This document shows, piece by piece, positions 35,390 to 44,595 of a stretch of 64,000 nt of DNA (positions are counted from its first letter, which is position 1; each line of letters opens with the position of its first letter). The notes beneath the pieces were generated by a model. That model searched no databases, was not told the origin of the DNA, and saw only the letters and a list, made by a program, of their open reading frames with translations. The stretch is taken from the NCBI GenBank assembly GCA_016795105.1, contig JAEUIH010000002.1, positions 124,001 through 188,000 on the forward strand, read 5' to 3'. Origin of the DNA: Planctomyces sp. Its GTDB lineage: Bacteria > Planctomycetota > Planctomycetia > Planctomycetales > Planctomycetaceae. A program made the position numbers and the translations under genes.

Positions 35390-36169
35390 CTACCAGGTGG
35401 TACGTTGAGGGTTCGCTGTCTTCATGAAGATCGCGCAGACGGCGAAGAAGATCAACAGAAAGACGAACAGAAAGATCGAGTGACCACCCCAGAAAATTAC
35501 GACCGGCGGAAACAGGTTCAGCGAAATGCTGTCAAAGACAATGCCCCGCAGGAAGATATCAAAATCATATTCGATGAGCCCAGTGACCATTGGAACGATA
35601 AGCAACATTGCGTAGCCGCCAAGACCGACCACCACACTGAATACTCGATCAAGCCGCCCAAGACAACATATGCTGATTATGGTGACATAGTAGGCGACCA
35701 AAAGTGTGGCCTCGATGAAATGCGGCACGCCGCGATTCCAGCCATTCCGCCAGGCATCAATACCAGGCGGAAAATTCCCTGCGTTCGCTTGAGGAATATT
35801 GGAATACCAGTAGTACGTTGCGGTATTGAACCGACGAAGGAACGACTCACGGAACGGCAGATACGCCATGGCTGCAAGCACGGTGACGGTGATCAGTGTC
35901 ATCCCCAGAGCAAATGCAAGACGCTTACGCTGATAAAGCAGGCGGGATATGTCATGGTAGAAAAACAACGGTGCCGCAAGTAGTGCGAGCTTGCAGGGGA
36001 TCAGCATGAGTGAAAACACCATCTGCCTGGTCACAGCCTCTGCCAGCCAGAGACCAATTGCAGCGGACGAGGCAACCAGACCGATAATTCCGGCGACTGG
36101 AAGGCGGGGCTGCAAAACATTGAGTGCTGAAGCGTCTGAGGAGTTCGGTGCGTTGTATGGGTTGTTCAC
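35390..36169 (-). CDS. Multi-pass membrane protein, unknown
   Basis: A 259-residue protein with about six hydrophobic segments (near residues 26-46, 50-72, 84-104, 150-170, 180-202 and 220-250). It starts at GTG 36169, supported by GAGGA 8 nt upstream. The N-terminus MNNPYNAPNSSDAS is polar, as often seen in small Planctomycete membrane proteins. No catalytic motif or family is recognised. It is not obviously linked to the flanking genes. Confidence 0.7.
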   Translation of the reverse strand: MNNPYNAPNSSDASALNVLQPRLPVAGIIGLVASSAAIGLWLAEAVTRQMVFSLMLIPCKLALLAAPLFFYHDISRLLYQRKRLAFALGMTLITVTVLAAMAYLPFRESFLRRFNTATYYWYSNIPQANAGNFPPGIDAWRNGWNRGVPHFIEATLLVAYYVTIISICCLGRLDRVFSVVVGLGGYAMLLIVPMVTGLIEYDFDIFLRGIVFDSISLNLFPPVVIFWGGHSIFLFVFLLIFFAVCAIFMKTANPQRTTW

Positions 36170-36446
36170 AAAGCACTTCCTCGAAGTTCAAGTGAGATGG
36201 TCGCTATTCGCAGGTTGAAACGTTAGTCACGCTGTAAAGGCTCGCTGGTTCTGAATGGAAGAAAGTGCCGTTCGTGATTGTTCCAATGTCGCTCATTCAG
36301 TGAACGACAATGTTGTTGATGGTGTGTAGCGCAGTGCGAAACGGTTGATACAATTTGAGACTTCTGCCGCGATGCGGAATCGCTGACAGACGTAGACGAC
36401 TGAACAGAAGTGGAATCGCTGACGCCTGCCGCTCGCCGTTGAACTT

Positions 36447-37301
36447 TTATAATTCTTCTTCTGTGCGGACTCTTACCTGGAGAGCTCCGAGCATCTTGGT
36501 GATTTTCTCTTCTTTGGCGTTGATGAAGATCACGTTTTCCAGAACGACGGCAAGCCGTTCGTTGCTTGGATGAATGATCAGCCGGCCTGATCGGAGCAAC
36601 ATGTATTCGAACACATCATTGATTTCCTTATCGATTCGGAGATTGGGAGCTGAGAATCTCTTAAGGTCGCTCAGGAAACCGTGGTGATGAAGAAGTTCGT
36701 TGCCTTTCACTTCCCAGTAGTCGAAGCGTCGGCTGATCAGGACACAGATATAGAGGAACAACATTCCGAATGTGTAGATGAAGTAAAAGGATGTATTTGC
36801 AGCGGGGCGAACGCTGAGCAAACCATCAACAACTTTGGGAAGCAACCCCTCATTGAATCGAAACAAAGTATACAGGCCGATCGAGATTGCGACCGCGGCG
36901 AAGAACCATGTCAGCGACGTTGTTCGTGGAAAGTCGAATGCGATCACGACGAGGTTGATGACAAACACTGCGAGGAAGAACCGGGCACATACATAATGGT
37001 ATGTGGGGCCCGCAATGGCTGGGGCAGGTGCATCGGCCGCAGGTTGATCTGCGGCTGCATCTGCAGCAGCAGCCGGCTTTTCAGGCAGGACGGCAGTTTC
37101 AGGAAGCCCACCCTTGAACCACATGACCAGCCCACAAAACAGTGCAGTCAGCACCGTTGGGTACAGAAACATGATTTTCGGATAAGACACCAGGATGATT
37201 CTGTCTGGAGTATCATGAGGTTTCTTCTCCGGCGCTTTTGGTGCTGGAGGCACGGGCGGAGTAGTGGCAGGTGGATTATTGGGAGTTGACGGTGTACTCA
37301 T
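36447..37301 (-). CDS. Membrane protein with C-terminal PH-like domain
   Basis: A 284-residue protein if started at ATG 37301 (MSTPSTPNNPP, with AGGA about 10 nt upstream); the frame is open for 49 more codons, but that region is basic and unlike the rest. A Pro/Ala-rich cytoplasmic N-terminus precedes four or so membrane segments (about 45-63, 105-127, 135-152 and 175-195), with an Ala/Asp-rich loop in between. The last 80 residues (YWEVKGNELLHHHGFLSDLKRF... then LAVVLENVIFINAKEEKITKML) look like a bacterial PH-type (YdbT/DUF304-like) beta domain. Function unknown. Confidence 0.7.
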   Translation of the reverse strand: MSTPSTPNNPPATTPPVPPAPKAPEKKPHDTPDRIILVSYPKIMFLYPTVLTALFCGLVMWFKGGLPETAVLPEKPAAAADAAADQPAADAPAPAIAGPTYHYVCARFFLAVFVINLVVIAFDFPRTTSLTWFFAAVAISIGLYTLFRFNEGLLPKVVDGLLSVRPAANTSFYFIYTFGMLFLYICVLISRRFDYWEVKGNELLHHHGFLSDLKRFSAPNLRIDKEINDVFEYMLLRSGRLIIHPSNERLAVVLENVIFINAKEEKITKMLGALQVRVRTEEEL

Positions 37302-37600
37302 ATCAGTATGGTCCTGAAATTCTGAATGAACTGGACTTCGGCGAAGACTGTAACGCTGAACGATTTTTCGTGCCAGCAATCCGGCCGTCCGATTCTCGCT
37401 GAATTCCATCCATTCGTTCAGGTCGTGCTTGTCTTGCCGGAAACGCACAACATTTCCGTCCGGATCAGGAAATTACAGCACTCGACGAGGATTTGAAGCG
37501 GCTGGTGTGAAACCGTCCAAAATTCGGTAGACTGCGGTGTTCAACAGGTCATCCGACGGCTGACTGACCTCTCTGAAATCATATCTTTTGATGTGACCCC

Positions 37601-37688
37601 TCTGACGGCGACCGTATCTGACGGCGACCGTATCTGACGGCGACCGTATCTGAATCTGACTGAGACCTTATCTGACGGAGCGAAAACC
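37601..37688 (+). repeat. 16-bp tandem repeats ending at the dnaE ribosome site
   Basis: TCTGACGGCGACCGTA occurs three times without interruption (37601-37648). A degenerate copy ending in ACTGAGACCTTA follows, then a last partial copy, TCTGACGGAGCG (37671-37682). The GGAG in that last copy is the probable ribosome binding site of dnaE, 9 nt before its ATG. Confidence 0.8.
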
Positions 37689-40600
37689 ATGATCGAGCCT
37701 ACCCCGGCGGCGGTAATTGGCAGCCCGGCTGCGACTCGTCCCTTTGCCCATCTCCATTGCCACACTCATTACAGTCTGCTCGACGGCGTCAACCGGATTC
37801 CGGACCTCGTGAATCATGTAAAATCGCTCGGAATGAATGCCGTCGCGATGACTGACCACGGCAACCTGTATGGTGCGATTGAGTTCTACAACACCTGTCG
37901 TGAAAAAGGTGTTAAGCCCATTGTCGGCTACGAGGCCTACGTAGCGCCTGGACGCAGAACGGACCGAAGTGCCAGTCGAATGAAGGAAGCTCAGTCGCAT
38001 CTGACGTTGCTGGCAATGAATCGAAAAGGGTTCGACAACCTGATTCGGATGTCATCGTCCGCCTATCTCGAAGGCTTCCACTACAAACCTCGTATTGACC
38101 GCGAGCTGCTGGAAGAATGCAACGAAGGCATCATCTGCCTGTCGGGCTGCGCATCGAGTGAGCTTTCGAAGCTTCTGCTGGCCGACAAGAAGGATGAAGC
38201 GAAACGTCTGGCCGAATGGTACTCTCGCGTCTTTGGCGACCGGTTCTACATGGAGATTCAGGACGCTGGCTTTGAAATCCAGAAACAGTGTCTGGAACTT
38301 ACAGTAGAGCTCGCCGATCAGATGGGCCTGCCGCTGGTTGCCACCAATGATGCTCATTACCTGCGACGCGAAGATGCAGGCGTTCAGGATGTGATGCTGT
38401 GCGTGAATACTCGCACAACACGCGACGACCCCAAACGTCTTAAGATGGAGCATGACGGATTGTACGTGTGTGCTCCGGAAGAGATGTACGCAATCTTCAG
38501 GGGGCGTGAGGATGCGGTTGCAAGGTCTCAGGAAATCGCAGATCGGGTCGACCTGGAACTCGGCGATCGAAAACTCTATCCCGTCTTTCGGCCACCCAAT
38601 AACCAAACGGATATCGACTATCTGAAGGACCTTTGCGAAAAACGCATGTATGAACGCTACGGAGATGAACTCACCGAAGCACACTGGAATCGGCTGAAGT
38701 ACGAATTGAGCGTCATCGAGCAGAAGGGGTACGCCAGTTACTTTTTGATTGTTTGGGACTTTGTGGAATTTTCGCGCCGCAACGGCATTCCCTGCGGCGC
38801 CAGAGGCTCGGCATGCGGTGCGATTGTTGCTTACCTGCTAAGGCTCGGTGACGTATGCCCGCTCAAGTATGACCTGCTGTTTGAGCGATTTCTGGATCCA
38901 AGCCGAGCGGAGCCGCCTGATATCGACATCGACTTCTGTCGCGATCGCCGACAGATGGTTATTGACTACACAAAACAGAAGTACGGCGAACGCAACGTTG
39001 CTCAGATCGGTACGTACGGTACTCTGAAGGCCCGCAACGCGATCCGTGACGTGGGACGTGCCTTGAATGTACCGCTAAGTCGGGTCAACGAGTTGGCGGG
39101 GATGGTTCCGGACACGCTGAATATTAAGCTCAAGGATGCGATGGACGAGAACGCCGACCTGAAGGCGGCCTACGACTCGGATCCGATGGCCCGAGAACTT
39201 CTTGACTTCGCCATTGCTGTCGAAGGGCTGGCTCGCTCTGCAGGTACTCATGCCGCGGGCGTGGTTGTGGCCGACGTTCCGCTGGATACAGTCATTCCGC
39301 TCCAGACCATCACCGGCAAAGAAGACATTATTACTCAGTGGGACGGACCGACGGTCGAAGCGGTTGGCCTGCTGAAGATGGACTTCCTTGGTCTTCGAAA
39401 CCTGACGATCCTCGACAAAGCCGTTCAGAATGTGAAGCGGATTGACCCGCAGTTTGACCTGGAACACGTCAAAAACAACCTCTCGGATCCGCTCACTTTT
39501 GCACTGCTTCAGCGAGGTGAGACCAAGGGCGTGTTTCAGCTGGAATCCGGCGGAATGCGAGACCTGCTGACAAAGATGAAGCCAGACGCTTTTGCAGACA
39601 TCATTGCCACATCGGCTCTGTACCGACCAGGTCCACTCGAAGGTGGAATGGTCATGGAATACGTGGATGTCAAGAATGGTCGAAAACCGCCTCGGAAAGT
39701 CCATCCCGTCGTGGATGAGATTCTGGCGGAGACCTATGGTGTCATGGTGTACCAGGAACAGGTCATGCGGATTCTGAACAGAGTCGGCAATATCGAACTG
39801 TCCAGTGCCTACAAATGCATCAAAGCGATCAGTAAGAAGAAAGAGAAGATCATCTCCAGCTATCACCAGGACTACATTAATGGTGCTGGAACAAACGGGA
39901 TCGCTCAGAACATTGCTCAGGAACTCTGGAATCTGATCATCGCATTTGCCGGTTACGGGTTCAACAAGTCACACTCAACCGCGTATGGACTCATTGCTTA
40001 CGAAACCGCCTATTTGAAGGCCCATTATCCTGTGGAGTTCATGGCTGCACTGCTGAGCTGTGAAATGGAGTCAACAGAACGCATCAGTGAACACATTGAC
40101 GACGCTCGACGAATGAAAATCCCCATCCTCCCACCCGACATCAATCGATCGGAAGTGGAGTTTGGCTTTGTAGACGGGCAGCTGACCTTTGGACTCGGAG
40201 CACTAAAAGGGGTTGGAGCAAATGCCGTTCAGGCGATCGTCACTGAGCGAATTGCTCACGGTCCGTTCCGCAATATTTTTGATCTGACGGAGCGGATTGA
40301 CCCAAAAGTTCTGAATAAAGGAACTCTTGAAACACTCATCAAGGCCGGTGTGCTCGACAGCCTTCCAGGGACTCGCGCACAGCAGATGGAAGTTCTGGAA
40401 CGTGCCATTCAGTCGTCGAATTCCAAACATCGTGACAAAGCGAGAGGGCAGAAGAGCCTCTTCGGGGATGACGATGATAGCCCGACCGAATCCGGCCAGC
40501 CGGCTCAAATCAGTCTGCCGGATGTCCCTGACTGGACACATTCTCAGAAACTTGCGTGGGAAAAGGAGTCGATTGGATTCTATCTGACTTCGCACCCGCT

Positions 40601-41285
40601 GACGCAGCATGCAAAACGACTTGAGCGCTTTGCTGTGAATAAGAATTCGGAGCTTGCCGAACTGGAAGATGGTGCTCAGGTACTCGTTGGCGGCATGATC
40701 TCTGCAATCAAACTGGCCACGGCAAAGAAACCAAGCCGAAACGGAAATACTCGATATGCAAATTTTGATCTCGATGACCCCACAGGTATCGTTCGCTGCA
40801 TTGCATGGCCCGAAGACTACGCTCGCTTTGAGGACATAATCAAAACAGAGAACGTCGTATTCGTGGCCGGAAAAGTCGATCGGCGAGGCCGTGAACCCAA
40901 TCTGATCGTGAACCGAATCTACACTCTTGATCAGGCTGATCGAGAATTCACAGCTCAGGTGGCAATCAAGTTTGAACGAGGAATCCACACGAGCGATGAT
41001 GTAGATCGTGTCAGGCTGATCCTGTCACGCTATCCCGGTTCCACAAACGTGATATTGGTGGTGGATTCATTTGTCGATCAACAGCGAATCTCGCAAAGTG
41101 AGCAGTCATCTGCCGATGATGCGTCCGTGAATCGACTTCGTTATGTTATGACGACCGGGACTGAATGCCAGGTCAACGTCGGTCCCGAGTTCATTTCCGC
41201 ATTGTCGGAGACAATTGGCGAAAGCCACTTTGATCTGAAGGCGGCAAAGGCTCGAAAGCCGTCAGCGGGTTCGATCGGACGATGA
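37689..41285 (+). CDS. dnaE: DNA polymerase III subunit alpha
   Basis: The 1198-residue replicative polymerase catalytic subunit. An N-terminal PHP domain begins FAHLHCHTHYSLLDGVNR (about residue 19) and includes AMTDHGNLYGA. The palm has GARGSACGAIVAYLL and the catalytic PPDIDIDFCRDRR. Further signatures are RSAGTHAAGVVV, the fingers region YRPGPLEGGMV and the KKEKIISSYHQDYINGA region. A helix-hairpin-helix region (LKGVGANAVQ) and a C-terminal OB fold (about 985-1070) complete the usual DnaE1 order; length is normal. The start is set by GGAG in the last upstream repeat copy. It would work in the replisome with the beta clamp and the tau complex. Confidence 0.96.
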   Translation: MIEPTPAAVIGSPAATRPFAHLHCHTHYSLLDGVNRIPDLVNHVKSLGMNAVAMTDHGNLYGAIEFYNTCREKGVKPIVGYEAYVAPGRRTDRSASRMKEAQSHLTLLAMNRKGFDNLIRMSSSAYLEGFHYKPRIDRELLEECNEGIICLSGCASSELSKLLLADKKDEAKRLAEWYSRVFGDRFYMEIQDAGFEIQKQCLELTVELADQMGLPLVATNDAHYLRREDAGVQDVMLCVNTRTTRDDPKRLKMEHDGLYVCAPEEMYAIFRGREDAVARSQEIADRVDLELGDRKLYPVFRPPNNQTDIDYLKDLCEKRMYERYGDELTEAHWNRLKYELSVIEQKGYASYFLIVWDFVEFSRRNGIPCGARGSACGAIVAYLLRLGDVCPLKYDLLFERFLDPSRAEPPDIDIDFCRDRRQMVIDYTKQKYGERNVAQIGTYGTLKARNAIRDVGRALNVPLSRVNELAGMVPDTLNIKLKDAMDENADLKAAYDSDPMARELLDFAIAVEGLARSAGTHAAGVVVADVPLDTVIPLQTITGKEDIITQWDGPTVEAVGLLKMDFLGLRNLTILDKAVQNVKRIDPQFDLEHVKNNLSDPLTFALLQRGETKGVFQLESGGMRDLLTKMKPDAFADIIATSALYRPGPLEGGMVMEYVDVKNGRKPPRKVHPVVDEILAETYGVMVYQEQVMRILNRVGNIELSSAYKCIKAISKKKEKIISSYHQDYINGAGTNGIAQNIAQELWNLIIAFAGYGFNKSHSTAYGLIAYETAYLKAHYPVEFMAALLSCEMESTERISEHIDDARRMKIPILPPDINRSEVEFGFVDGQLTFGLGALKGVGANAVQAIVTERIAHGPFRNIFDLTERIDPKVLNKGTLETLIKAGVLDSLPGTRAQQMEVLERAIQSSNSKHRDKARGQKSLFGDDDDSPTESGQPAQISLPDVPDWTHSQKLAWEKESIGFYLTSHPLTQHAKRLERFAVNKNSELAELEDGAQVLVGGMISAIKLATAKKPSRNGNTRYANFDLDDPTGIVRCIAWPEDYARFEDIIKTENVVFVAGKVDRRGREPNLIVNRIYTLDQADREFTAQVAIKFERGIHTSDDVDRVRLILSRYPGSTNVILVVDSFVDQQRISQSEQSSADDASVNRLRYVMTTGTECQVNVGPEFISALSETIGESHFDLKAAKARKPSAGSIGR

Positions 41286-41385
41286 CCCGGTCATTGGATG
41301 GCGAAATCAATTGATGACCCAGTCTTTGAACGAGACGCTCCGCGAATCTTTAAATACATGTACCGAATCATGAAAGCATCCCAAA

Positions 41386-42570
41386 ATGAACTCCGTACTT
41401 CTTAATTCTGCTCGCGCAATTTCCGGGTGGATTGTTGATATTCGTCGAACTCTGCATCAACATCCGGAAGTCAAATATGAAGAGGTGGAGACCAGTCGAC
41501 TGGTTCAGAAGACACTGACGGAGCTCGGAATTTCATTCCGTCATTCTGTGGCCAGGACCGGTGTTGTCGCCACACTTGGAACGGGAAGCGGACCATGTGT
41601 GGCATTGCGAGCCGATATGGACGCTCTGCCGATCCATGAAGAAGCCGATGTGGAATTTCCCAGTCGAATCCCGGGAAAAATGCACGCCTGCGGGCATGAC
41701 TGTCACACGGCAATGCTGCTGGGGGCCGCCAGACTTCTGAAGGAACGAGAATCCGAACTTCGAGGAACTGTGCGACTCATCTTCCAGCCCGCAGAAGAAG
41801 GCGGTGCCGGTGGTGCTCGAATGATCGAGGAAGGTGCACTGCAGAATCCCGGTGTTGACCGAGTCTTTGGAATTCACGTATGGCCCGAACTTCCAACCGG
41901 CTTCATCGGTGGGCGGACAGGGACTTTGATGGCCGCAGTAGGGAGTCTACGGATCTCGGTCCGAGGGAAGGGAGGCCACGCAGCCTTTCCACATATGACG
42001 CACGATCCAGTCGTTGCCATGTCACAGATTATCTGCGGATTGCAGACAGTTGTGGCACGTGAGATGAGTCCCTTCGACCCGTCAGTGGTTAGTATCACTA
42101 CACTTTGTGCAGGCAATGCCTTTAATGTCATTCCGCAGGATGTAGTCGCGACCGGAACCATTCGTTCACTCACGACCGAAGGGCTTCTGCGGCTTCGAGC
42201 TGCGATTGAACGGATCGCCGTTTCTATCGCGTCCGCTCATCGATGTACCGCGACCGTGGAACGGATTGATGATGATCCGGACTACCCGGCAACTGTCAAC
42301 GACGCCAACAGTTGGGCGATGGTTCAAAAGGCCGCAGCAGACCTTGTACCTCTGTCCCAGATTGTCGAAGTCCCTCCTGTGCTTGGCGGAGAGGACTTCG
42401 CGTATTACGCAGAAAAAGTCCCAGGCTGTTTTGTGGGACTCGGAATTCGAAATGAAGCCATCGGAGCCGTGGAATTCGTACATCATCCTCGCTTCAAGGT
42501 TGACGAAGCAGCTCTGCCGGTTGGTGCGGCACTCCATACGTCATTCGCACTTCATGCACTGAAGTCCTGA
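41386..42570 (+). CDS. M20-family amidohydrolase (aminoacylase/hippurate hydrolase type)
   Basis: A 394-residue metal-dependent amidohydrolase. Motifs are the N-terminal RRTLHQHPEVKYEE, the ALRADMDALPIHE strand, the metal site HACGHDCHTAMLLGAA (about residues 103-118), IFQPAEEGGAGGARMIEEG with the catalytic Glu pair, and the late PPVLGGEDFAYY metal ligand. Family members remove acyl groups from amino acids or auxin conjugates; the substrate is not predictable. No signal peptide, so likely cytoplasmic. It is followed by a strong bidirectional hairpin. Confidence 0.93.
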   Translation: MNSVLLNSARAISGWIVDIRRTLHQHPEVKYEEVETSRLVQKTLTELGISFRHSVARTGVVATLGTGSGPCVALRADMDALPIHEEADVEFPSRIPGKMHACGHDCHTAMLLGAARLLKERESELRGTVRLIFQPAEEGGAGGARMIEEGALQNPGVDRVFGIHVWPELPTGFIGGRTGTLMAAVGSLRISVRGKGGHAAFPHMTHDPVVAMSQIICGLQTVVAREMSPFDPSVVSITTLCAGNAFNVIPQDVVATGTIRSLTTEGLLRLRAAIERIAVSIASAHRCTATVERIDDDPDYPATVNDANSWAMVQKAAADLVPLSQIVEVPPVLGGEDFAYYAEKVPGCFVGLGIRNEAIGAVEFVHHPRFKVDEAALPVGAALHTSFALHALKS

Positions 42571-42626
42571 TGTGATTTGCATGGATGCAAACACGACAAA
42601 ACGTGCACAACTTGTCGAAGGTCGAA

Positions 42627-42655
42627 GCGAGATCAGCATTCACTGCTGATCTCGC
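42627..42655. terminator. Bidirectional terminator hairpin
   Basis: GCGAGATCAGCA pairs perfectly over 12 bp with TGCTGATCTCGC around a TTCAC loop. It sits in the 135-bp gap between two convergent genes, the expected place for a shared terminator. T-runs are short. Confidence 0.65.
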
Positions 42656-42684
42656 TCAAACTCAGGGTATCACGCGATCTCCCT

Positions 42685-42724
42685 GTCAATCGTTACTGAC
42701 GGGAGTCAATCGTTTCTGACGGGA
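42685..42724 (-). repeat. 20-bp tandem duplication across the CocE-like stop codon
   Basis: GTCAATCGTTACTGACGGGA (42685-42704) is followed directly by a copy with one T/A change (42705-42724). The second copy contains the last codons and stop of the minus-strand hydrolase gene; the first lies just beyond its stop. Confidence 0.85.
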
Positions 42725-44379
42725 ATAGGAGCCAGAATCCTCGAGGCGGCCCGTCCACTGAGATGAAGCGTGTTTGTGGCGGCCTCGGCGTCTTCCGGGA
42801 ACTCGATCGTCAGCGGTTTCCCATTCTGAGGATTCGGCTCATAAAGCGGTGCACCAGTACTCGCCACCGTGACGCGAATTCGATGTCCCTTTGCAAAGAT
42901 CTGACTGATCCATCCGACATCAAATGCCACCGGAGTGATTTCTCCGGGCGTCATGAGTACTTCATGGTCGAGTCCCTCGCGGTACCGCATCCGCCATGGA
43001 TAGTCGCATATCAGAATTGAACGACCGTCCGGATAAACATCACTGACACGAACAATGATGTCTGTGTCTTTGGCTGTCGATGAAAGAAAGAGCTCCGCCC
43101 GGATTCTCCCTGTCCATTCGATAGGAGACTCCAGATGCTCAGTCGTAAACGTCAGCACTTCTGCCTGACTCTCAAATGCTCGCGCATCCATTGCGCCGGG
43201 AAATGATGTGCCGGGAATCTGCATCGGCTTTCCTGGGTCACTCTCCCACGCGAGAACTGCTGCTGGAGACTCATCAACTGAGGTCGTTAGTGATTTGTCT
43301 GCATGAAGATAGTAGGGACGAAAATCAGCCGCAGGAGGAAAATCGTCTGCCGTTCGCCACTCGTTCCCCGGTGCATCTGGTTCTCCAGCTGCTCCCATCA
43401 CGTAATATCGTACGGCCGGTTCTTTTTCGACTCCCGTTACGTCACCCCGCAGCCAATAGCCAAACCATCGCACCATGTGCTCATGCTCAGGCCATGTCGC
43501 GGTTTCCGGGTACTGAAGCTCACCGACCTGATTCGTTTTGTTGAGTCGACCGTGCAGCCACGGGCCAATGATCAACTGCTGGTGGCCTCGCGAATTCGCT
43601 CCCCCAAGCATTTGTCGCCCTCGAAAGCTGGCGATCGACCCCTGATTCATGAAGTCGTACCAGCTTCCAATCGTGAAGCATGGGACATTCATTTTGTCAA
43701 AATGAAGAGAACAGTCTTCTGCTTTCCAGTACTCATCAAAATGCGGATGCTGGTACCACTCTTCCAGCAGATGACGATTATCTTCGGGATTGCGGCAATT
43801 CTGTTCGAGCGACTTAAAACGCTGAGGTCGAGTGGTTCCTCCGATTCGATAGCCCTCATGGAAAAGACTCAGGCCAGTGTCCACCATATATTGGCAGGTA
43901 AGATGAGGAGGCTGAGTGATGGCCAGAAAGTTCTGAGCATATCCGGCCTGCGAACTCCCGAATGTACCGACCTTGCCGTTAGACCATGTTTGAGTCCCCA
44001 GCCATTCACACGTATCGTACCCATCTTTTAGTTCGCCCCAGCCAAGAGCTCGATAGCCAACCCAGGTTCCTTCTGAATCCCAGGTTCCACGATAGTTCAC
44101 CATCGCCACTACAAAACCTTCGGCCGCAAGGCGAGCGGCCGTTTTTCGAGTTCCTTCGCCTCGAACTCCGGCGTATCTCTGTTCGAAAATAACGGGCCAC
44201 GGTCCCTTTCCGGGCGGAAAATACAGCCATGCTGACAGGTGCTTCCCGTCACGCATTGGAATCATCTGATGCTGCTCGATGATTGGACTTAAATCCAGTT
44301 CATCGGCCCTGACAAAAGTCCACTCAGAGAACACAATGAACCACGCACTGGCAAGCCAAATCACGACGTTATTTCGCAT
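42706..44379 (-). CDS. CocE/NonD-family serine hydrolase, exported
   Basis: A 557-residue protein. The start at ATG 44379 gives a signal peptide, MRNNVVIWLASAWFIVFS, cleaved near FVRADE; GGAGGGAG lies just upstream. The catalytic domain is an X-Pro dipeptidyl-peptidase S15/CocE type: MRDGKHLSAWLY, a GTWDSEG oxyanion region and the nucleophile FGSSQAGY (about residue 150). A C-terminal jelly-roll (PepX_C, about 370-550) contains TGRIRAELFLSSTAKDTDIIVRVSDVYPDG. Such enzymes are acylases or peptidases; the substrate is unknown. It is divergent from the PQQ-propeller gene. Confidence 0.92.
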   Translation of the reverse strand: MRNNVVIWLASAWFIVFSEWTFVRADELDLSPIIEQHQMIPMRDGKHLSAWLYFPPGKGPWPVIFEQRYAGVRGEGTRKTAARLAAEGFVVAMVNYRGTWDSEGTWVGYRALGWGELKDGYDTCEWLGTQTWSNGKVGTFGSSQAGYAQNFLAITQPPHLTCQYMVDTGLSLFHEGYRIGGTTRPQRFKSLEQNCRNPEDNRHLLEEWYQHPHFDEYWKAEDCSLHFDKMNVPCFTIGSWYDFMNQGSIASFRGRQMLGGANSRGHQQLIIGPWLHGRLNKTNQVGELQYPETATWPEHEHMVRWFGYWLRGDVTGVEKEPAVRYYVMGAAGEPDAPGNEWRTADDFPPAADFRPYYLHADKSLTTSVDESPAAVLAWESDPGKPMQIPGTSFPGAMDARAFESQAEVLTFTTEHLESPIEWTGRIRAELFLSSTAKDTDIIVRVSDVYPDGRSILICDYPWRMRYREGLDHEVLMTPGEITPVAFDVGWISQIFAKGHRIRVTVASTGAPLYEPNPQNGKPLTIEFPEDAEAATNTLHLSGRAASRILAPIPVRND

Positions 44380-44424
44380 CAGTGGACTACTCCCTCCACG
44401 GGTTCTCGACCAATTCGAGCACTG

Positions 44425-44448
44425 AAATTTGTTCAATCAAACAAATTT
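44425..44448. promoter_or_regulatory. AT-rich operator-like palindrome
   Basis: AAATTTGTT (44425-44433) pairs perfectly with AACAAATTT (44440-44448) around CAATCA; a further TTCAATCA copy follows at once. It lies 46 nt before the CocE-like start in the 216-bp divergent gap shared with the PQQ-propeller gene, so it could control one or both. The controlling protein is unknown. Confidence 0.45.
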
Positions 44449-44595
44449 ATTCAATCACACAATCCGGTTGACAGAATCTGAAACGAGGATCATGGAACGC
44501 TGGCATTTCTGCATCGCTTGCTCCATCATATTGTAAATCTGAACACTCGTCACTCATCAGCCGGTTTCTTTGTTCACCTGCCCTGACACCCCGCC

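Noticed and set aside
35270-35983. Plus-strand frame of 237 codons
   Set aside because: Its translation is highly charged and low-complexity, while the opposite strand encodes a protein with well-formed membrane helices and a good ribosome site.
37601-37648. Tandem array as a possible CRISPR
   Set aside because: The 16-bp units are directly adjacent without spacers.
43303-44031. Plus-strand frame of 242 codons
   Set aside because: Antisense to the CocE-like gene, whose signal peptide and catalytic motifs are clear.
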